NCBI GenBank assembly: GCA_023392035.1 | Contig: JAEVZY010000058.1 | Location: forward strand, 1-9,543 | Source of the DNA: Pseudomonadota bacterium | GTDB taxonomy: Bacteria; Pseudomonadota; Gammaproteobacteria; Burkholderiales; Burkholderiaceae_D | DNA: 9,543 nucleotides | Direction of reading: 5' to 3' | Part shown: piece after piece, positions 4,890-9,543 of the stretch | Layout: each line of letters begins with the position of its first letter | How positions within the stretch are numbered: the first letter of the stretch is position 1 | Notes under the pieces: generated by a model | The model's input: only the letters and a program-made list of their open reading frames with translations | Told to the model about the DNA's origin: nothing | Database searches by the model: none | Translations under genes and position numbers: made by a program

Positions 4890-7670
4890 CTACCTTTCCT
4901 GCTTCTTCAATCCCACCGTGCTCAGCAGCAGCAACAGCGGAATGCACATGAGCAGGTACAGCATGTCGCCGATCAGCAGCTCGAAAGCCAGCCCCTTGGT
5001 ATAGGCGCCCAGGCTGGCGTGCATGTAATAGGTGGTCGGCCAGATCGTGCCCAGCACGCGCGCGCTGCCTTCCAGCGTCGATACCGGCTGCAGCATGCCC
5101 GAGAACTGGATCGAAGGCTGGATGGTGAGGATCGCCGTCACGAACACCGCCGCCACCTGGGTGCTGGTGAAAGTCGAGGTGAGCATGCCGATCCCGGTGG
5201 TGACCATGACGTACAACAGCGTGCACAGGCTCAACAGCACGAAACTGCCCTTGATCGGCACGCCGAACACCAGCAATGCCAGCCCGACCAGGATGAAGAA
5301 GTTGATCATGCCGATCAGCACATAGGGCAATTGCTTGCCGAGCAAATATTCCAGCCGTCCGGTCGGCGTGACGTAGAAGTTGATGATCGAGCCCAGCTCC
5401 TTCTCGCGCACGATGCTGATGGTCATCAGTACCGCCGGAATCAGGATCAGGAGGATGGCCGGGACGCTCGGCACGATCGAGTAAATGCTCTCGAAGGTGG
5501 GGTTGTAGATGAAGCGGTTCTGGAAATTGGCGCTGGGGGTTTTTGGCGCGGCAAACAGCGGCCGGCCGGGATCGGCCAGCAGTGTGTTCTGCACCCCTTC
5601 CACGTATTGGCGAATGGTCTCGCTGCGGAAAGGATTAGCGCCGTCGATCTGCACCAGCACATCGGGGCTGTGACCGCGGCGCAGGTCGCGCCCGAAGTCG
5701 GACGGAATCTCGACCACGGTCGAGACCTGATCCCCCTGCAGGCGTGCCAGCGCTTCGCTGTCGGACCAGATTTCCGGCATCCACCTGAAATAGCGCGGAA
5801 TCGACCTGAATTGCTCGACATAGGTGCCGCTGGCCTGCGAGCGGTCGCGATCCAGCGCGGTCAATTTGATGTGCTCGACATCGGTGGTGATGCCGAAGCC
5901 GCAGACGATCATCAGCAGCGCCGAGCCGAGGAAAGCGAAGGCCAGCCGCACCGGGTCGCGCATGATCTGGATCGCCTCGTTGCGGGCATAGGCCAGCAGC
6001 CGCCGCAGCGGCAGCGGCAGCGCCGACTCCCGCCCTGCCGGTGCTTCGGGTTGGGCGGCAGCGGCCGCGCTTGCCCCCTCCTTGCCGGCGGCCGGCGCCG
6101 GCTTGGCCTCCTGCGCAATCGCGTCTTCCATGTAGGCGATGAAGGCGTCTTCCAGGTTGGCGGCGCCGCGCGCATCGATCAATTTCTGCGGCGTGTCGCA
6201 GGCCAGCACGCGGCCGGCATGCATCAATGAAATGCGGTCGCAGCGCATGCCTTCATTCATGAAGTGGGTGGTGACAAAGATCGTCACGCCCTGGTTGCGC
6301 GAAAGATCGACCAGCATTTCCCAGAAACCGTCGCGCGCCACCGGATCGACGCCCGAGGTCGGTTCATCCAGGATCAGCAATTTCGGATTGTGCAGCACGG
6401 CCACCGCCAGCGACAGCCGCTGCTTGACGCCGAAAGGCAGCGCCTCGGCCAGCGCATCCAGATGCGGGCCCAGGCCGAAGTACTCGACCAGCTCTGCGAT
6501 GCGCGGCTTGGCTTCGGCCGGGGGAATGTTGAACAGGCGCGCATCGAGCACCAGGTTCTCGCGCACCGTCAGCTCGCCATACAGCGAGAAAGCCTGGGTC
6601 ATGTAGCCGAGGTTGCGCCGCACTTCCATGCTGCCGGCTTCCACCGACTTGCCGAACACGGTCGCGCTGCCCTCGGTAGGCGGCAGCAAGCCGGTCAGCA
6701 TTTTCATGGTGGTCGACTTGCCGCAGCCGTTGGAGCCGAGAAAGCCGAAAATCTCGCCGCGCTCGATCTGCAGGCTGACGTGATCCACAGCCGTGAATGT
6801 GCCGAAGCGCTGGGTCAGGCCCTCGGCCTCGATGGCGATTTCGGGATGCTCGGCAAGCGGACGCGGCGCAATCACCAGCTCCACATGGCCACGACGTTTT
6901 TCTTCCGGCAGCAGGCTGACGAAGCAGTGCTCCAGATCGCGGGTGCCGGTGCGCGCCATCAACTCGGCCGGGGTGCCGCTGGCCAGCACTTTGCCGGCGT
7001 CCATGGCGACGATCCAGTCCCACTGCTGCGCCTCTTCCATGTAGGCGGTGGCAATCACCACGCTCATGGTCGGACGGCTCTCGCGGATGTGCTGCACCAG
7101 CGCCCAGAACTGGCGGCGCGAGAGCGGGTCGACGCCGGTGGTGGGTTCATCCAGGATCAGCAAGTCGGGCTCATGCACCAGCGCCCCGCACAGTCCGACC
7201 TTCTGTTTCATGCCGCCCGAGAGTTTGCCGGCCGGGCGATCGGGGAACGGCCCCAGTCCGGTGGCATCGAGCAGTTCACGGATGCGCTGCGCCCGCTCGC
7301 CCGGCTGCAGGCCGAACAGCTGCGCCATGAAATCCACGTTGTCGTACACGCTCAATTCCAGGTACAGGTTCTTGCCCAGGCCTTGCGGCATGTAGGCAAT
7401 GCGCGGGCACACCTGGCGCCGATGCCGCGCTTGCCGCATGTCGCCGCCGAGCGCATGAACCTCGCCCTCCTGCACCTTCTTCGATCCCGCCAGCAGCGCC
7501 AGCAAGGTCGACTTGCCGACGCCGTCCGGACCGATGACGCCGATCATCAGCCCGGACGGAATATCGAGCGAGACCTGATCGAGCGCGAGCGCTTTTCCGT
7601 AGCGGTGGCTGACCTTCCTGACCGAAGCAACCGGCTCGATCCCGCTTCCCGGGTGCGCAATGCTTGTCAT
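4890..7670 (-). CDS. rbbA: RbbA-type ABC transporter: two ATPase domains fused to a permease
   Basis: A 926-residue protein, close in length and layout to E. coli RbbA. NBD1 (about 10-260): Walker A GPDGVGKST (47-55), signature LSGGM (150-154), Walker B LLILDEP (170-176). NBD2 (about 278-515): Walker A GSNGCGKST (312-320), signature LPFGV (411-415), Walker B LLILDEP (431-437), H-loop His469. An Ala/Pro/Glu-rich linker (about 515-555) leads to an ABC-2 permease domain with a first membrane segment near 577-595, a periplasmic domain, VREKELGSIINFYVTP (754-769) and several more segments to the C-terminus. Family knowledge: E. coli RbbA was described as a ribosome-associated ATPase; its domains and this operon also point to an exporter, and the sequence alone cannot separate the two roles. 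ATG 7670 has an ideal SD (AGGAGG, six bases ahead). NBD1 lacks the H-loop His (ATAYMEEA, Ala209). Confidence 0.95.
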   Translation of the reverse strand: MTSIAHPGSGIEPVASVRKVSHRYGKALALDQVSLDIPSGLMIGVIGPDGVGKSTLLALLAGSKKVQEGEVHALGGDMRQARHRRQVCPRIAYMPQGLGKNLYLELSVYDNVDFMAQLFGLQPGERAQRIRELLDATGLGPFPDRPAGKLSGGMKQKVGLCGALVHEPDLLILDEPTTGVDPLSRRQFWALVQHIRESRPTMSVVIATAYMEEAQQWDWIVAMDAGKVLASGTPAELMARTGTRDLEHCFVSLLPEEKRRGHVELVIAPRPLAEHPEIAIEAEGLTQRFGTFTAVDHVSLQIERGEIFGFLGSNGCGKSTTMKMLTGLLPPTEGSATVFGKSVEAGSMEVRRNLGYMTQAFSLYGELTVRENLVLDARLFNIPPAEAKPRIAELVEYFGLGPHLDALAEALPFGVKQRLSLAVAVLHNPKLLILDEPTSGVDPVARDGFWEMLVDLSRNQGVTIFVTTHFMNEGMRCDRISLMHAGRVLACDTPQKLIDARGAANLEDAFIAYMEDAIAQEAKPAPAAGKEGASAAAAAQPEAPAGRESALPLPLRRLLAYARNEAIQIMRDPVRLAFAFLGSALLMIVCGFGITTDVEHIKLTALDRDRSQASGTYVEQFRSIPRYFRWMPEIWSDSEALARLQGDQVSTVVEIPSDFGRDLRRGHSPDVLVQIDGANPFRSETIRQYVEGVQNTLLADPGRPLFAAPKTPSANFQNRFIYNPTFESIYSIVPSVPAILLILIPAVLMTISIVREKELGSIINFYVTPTGRLEYLLGKQLPYVLIGMINFFILVGLALLVFGVPIKGSFVLLSLCTLLYVMVTTGIGMLTSTFTSTQVAAVFVTAILTIQPSIQFSGMLQPVSTLEGSARVLGTIWPTTYYMHASLGAYTKGLAFELLIGDMLYLLMCIPLLLLLSTVGLKKQER

Positions 7671-7688
7671 CGAAGACCTCCTGCCTGA

Positions 7689-8765
7689 CTACTTCGGGCG
7701 TGCGGCCGGGGCAGCGTCCCCTGACGCGGGCGCATTCAGGAGACCGCGTTCCAGCCACTCGGGCCATTGCGCATCAGGCTTGAGCTTGACGTAGCCGACC
7801 CCGCGCACGCCGGTCTTGACGCGCTCGACGTAGTGCGTCACCAGTTCGGAGGGAATCTGCAGCTTGACGCGGAACATCAGCTTCTCGCGCTCACTCCTGG
7901 TCTCCACCTGCTTGGGCGTGAATTGCGCTTCCGGCGAGACGAAGCTGACCTGGGCCGCGGCGGCCGCATTCGGTTCGTAGTCGACCGTGATGCGCGCCGG
8001 GGCGCCGATCTTCAGTGCAGCCGCCTGGTCGGAGGGAAGAAAAATCTCCATATACACATCGTTCAGATTGACCAGGGTGAGCGCCTTGCCGCCGGCCGCC
8101 AGCACCTCGCCCGGCTCGGCCAGGCGATACAGAACGCGGCCATCCACCGGCGACACCAGGATCGCATCCTGGATCCGGCTCCTGGTCATGGCGACCTCGG
8201 CCAGGGCGGCATTGATCTGCTGGGCCGCGGCGTCGGCCCGGGCTTGCGCGGCCTCCACCTGGGCCTGGGCGGTCTTGAGCTTGGCGCGGCCGGTCTCCAC
8301 CGCCGTTTGGCGAATGTCGTACAGCGCCCGTGAGCTGGCGTTCTCCGCCAGCATGCGCGCCTGGCGGTCGGCTTCACTCTGCGCCAGCCGGATCTCGGAC
8401 TGGTTCTGCAGCACGGCGGCCTGGGCCGCGGCAACGGCGGCCTTGGCCGCGGCCAGTTCTTCCTTCGCCGCCGCGACGCCGGCTTCAGCCTTTGCCAGGT
8501 CGGCTTCCAGCGTCACCGTGTCCATGCGCACCACGACCTGGCCGCGCCTGACCAGATCGCCCTCGTCCACCAGCACTTCCTTCACCCGCAGCGGCAGCTT
8601 GGCCGCGACGTCGGTCAGCTTGGCTTGGATGCGGCCATTGCCGGAAACGATACCCGGCGGCAGTTCCGACTGCTTGGCCTTCCAGTAGCGATAGCCAAGG
8701 AAAGCCGCGGCCAGCAGCAGAACCGCGATGACAATCAGCCACTTGCTGGAAAATTTTTTGGTCAT
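7689..8765 (-). CDS. yhiI: HlyD/YhiI-type membrane fusion (periplasmic adaptor) protein
   Basis: A 358-residue adaptor. Seen: a short basic N-terminus, one membrane anchor (about 9-26), a first lipoyl half (about 45-82), a long Ala/Gln/Glu-rich coiled coil (about 85-195), a second lipoyl half (SPVDGRVLYRLAEPGEVL, 205-222) and a beta-barrel region ending in QFTPKQVETRSEREKLMFRV (281-300). The last two motifs match E. coli YhiI as I remember it. Role: joins the RbbA/YhhJ pump in the inner membrane to the outer-membrane channel. The frame is open to 9257, but the anchor and family start at ATG 8765, whose ATG overlaps the stop of the preceding gene (ATGA). No strong SD is visible, which suggests translational coupling. 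It ends 18 bases before rbbA, with a Pro/Ala-rich tail. Confidence 0.94.
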   Translation of the reverse strand: MTKKFSSKWLIVIAVLLLAAAFLGYRYWKAKQSELPPGIVSGNGRIQAKLTDVAAKLPLRVKEVLVDEGDLVRRGQVVVRMDTVTLEADLAKAEAGVAAAKEELAAAKAAVAAAQAAVLQNQSEIRLAQSEADRQARMLAENASSRALYDIRQTAVETGRAKLKTAQAQVEAAQARADAAAQQINAALAEVAMTRSRIQDAILVSPVDGRVLYRLAEPGEVLAAGGKALTLVNLNDVYMEIFLPSDQAAALKIGAPARITVDYEPNAAAAAQVSFVSPEAQFTPKQVETRSEREKLMFRVKLQIPSELVTHYVERVKTGVRGVGYVKLKPDAQWPEWLERGLLNAPASGDAAPAARPK

Positions 8766-9543
8766 GGTGCGCTCGGCGGCGGCGATCCTTTGGCGGGGGC
8801 CGGCGCCGCTTGAGTGGAAAGCAAATCGCCCCAGTTGGTTCGGGTTTCCATTTCCTTGCGCGTGTCTTCGCTGAGGAAGCCTTGGCCGGCGCTCATCTCC
8901 CAACCGCCGCCGAGGGCCTTGTACAAACTGATGACATTGGTGGCCAGGCTGGCTTGCAGATTGACCAGGTTGTTCTCCTCCAGCAGTTGCGAGCGTTCCG
9001 CGTCCAGCACCCGCTGGTAATCGACTGCACCTTCCCGGTACTGCAGGGTGGCCAGTTCCACCGAGCGGCGCGCCGCGGCCACCACGCCTTGCTGGGCCGC
9101 GCCCGCCTCGTTGGTCTTGACGAAGCCGGCGATGCCGTCTTCCACTTCCTGCGCCGCCTTGAGCACGCTGTTCCTGTAGTTCAGGACGGCTTCCTGGTAT
9201 TTGGCATCCTCGACCCGGACTTGATTCTCGAGCCGGCCGTAATTGAAGAATGGCCAAGTGATGCGCGGTCCCAGCGCATAGAACAGGCTGCCGGGATTGA
9301 GCAGATTGACGGTCCCCGATCCGCCGCCGTCGGTCGCCTGCAGCCCGACCGTTCCGGCCAGCACAAAGCGGGGATAGAGATCGGCCTTGGCGACGCCAAT
9401 GCGTTCCATGCCTGCCATGGCCAGCAGTTCGGCCGAGCGTATGTCGGGTCGGCGCCGCAATACCTGCGCCGGAATGCCCACCGCCACGCTCAGCGGTGCC
9501 GCCGGGATCGCCGTCGGCCCTTGCAACATGGCGGCAAGCGAGC
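8762..9543 (-). CDS. outer-membrane efflux factor, NodT/TolC family (5' end outside window)
   Basis: The C-terminal 259 residues are present; the frame continues past the right edge (codons for SLAA precede the first Met at 9529), so the start is not seen. Seen: GIPAQVLRRRPDIRSAE, the motif that opens the second repeat of OprM/NodT-type channels; a beta-strand region around PGSLFYALGPRITWPFFNYGR; a long helical stretch with heptad character (QEAVLNYRNSVLKAAQEVED onward); and ALGGGWE near the end, typical of the family. A 35-45 residue Pro/Ala-rich tail follows. Role: a trimeric outer-membrane exit duct, probably a lipoprotein as in its relatives, though the lipobox would lie outside the window. 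It overlaps yhiI by four bases, so it belongs to the same operon and very likely serves this pump. Confidence 0.92.
   Translation of the reverse strand, partial: SLAAMLQGPTAIPAAPLSVAVGIPAQVLRRRPDIRSAELLAMAGMERIGVAKADLYPRFVLAGTVGLQATDGGGSGTVNLLNPGSLFYALGPRITWPFFNYGRLENQVRVEDAKYQEAVLNYRNSVLKAAQEVEDGIAGFVKTNEAGAAQQGVVAAARRSVELATLQYREGAVDYQRVLDAERSQLLEENNLVNLQASLATNVISLYKALGGGWEMSAGQGFLSEDTRKEMETRTNWGDLLSTQAAPAPAKGSPPPSAP

Noticed and set aside
3863..4951. Long open frame on the + strand opposite yhhJ and the end of rbbA
   Set aside because: Rich in His, Gln and Arg with no recognisable domain, the usual look of the antisense strand of a GC-rich gene; yhhJ on the other strand has clear family motifs.
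4824..7688. Two long + strand open frames (4824-6230, 6264-7688) opposite rbbA
   Set aside because: Same His/Gln/Arg-rich antisense composition and no domains; they mirror a strongly conserved 926-residue protein.
8766..9257. N-terminal extension of the YhiI frame up to 9257
   Set aside because: The extension overlaps the efflux-factor gene in another frame and is low-complexity; the membrane anchor and family start are at 8765.

Overview
The window is GC-rich, gene-dense DNA with strong third-position G/C bias. It probably comes from a betaproteobacterium of the Burkholderiales type. That placement is an inference from base composition and the style of the protein families; no rRNA or other marker is present.

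Layout from left to right. A lipoprotein-type c-type cytochrome runs leftward off the left edge (1-537). It is divergent from a phosphoribosyltransferase-domain protein (785-1462, +). The 247-base gap between them holds a dense cluster of palindromes. Next comes a PEBP/YbhB-type protein (1537-2034, -), convergent with the phosphoribosyltransferase and divergent from a small unrecognised acidic protein (2305-2517, +). Two more rightward genes follow: an unrecognised 51-residue basic protein (2616-2771) and an exported alpha/beta hydrolase (2860-3675). Both of these have their Shine-Dalgarno (SD) sequence inside an inverted repeat. After the hydrolase stop there are four tandem copies of a 15-bp repeat.

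The right 60% is one leftward operon running in from beyond the right edge. It encodes an outer-membrane efflux factor (5' end outside the window), a YhiI/HlyD-type membrane fusion protein, RbbA (two ATPase domains plus a permease domain on one chain) and a YhhJ-type permease. Joints are tight: a 4-base ATGA overlap, then 18 and 10 bases. Together they would form an envelope-spanning exporter in which RbbA and YhhJ make the inner-membrane ABC-2 pump, YhiI bridges the periplasm and the TolC-like protein is the outer channel. The substrate cannot be read from the sequence.

I found no tRNA, rRNA, CRISPR array, insertion sequence or phage gene. No stretch longer than about 300 bases lacks a gene. 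The protein-coding content is mostly recognisable. The most unusual material is non-coding: the palindrome cluster at 620-709, the hairpins in front of two small-operon genes, and the 15-bp minisatellite. One coding point also stands out: in RbbA the degenerate ATPase motifs all fall in one composite nucleotide site.
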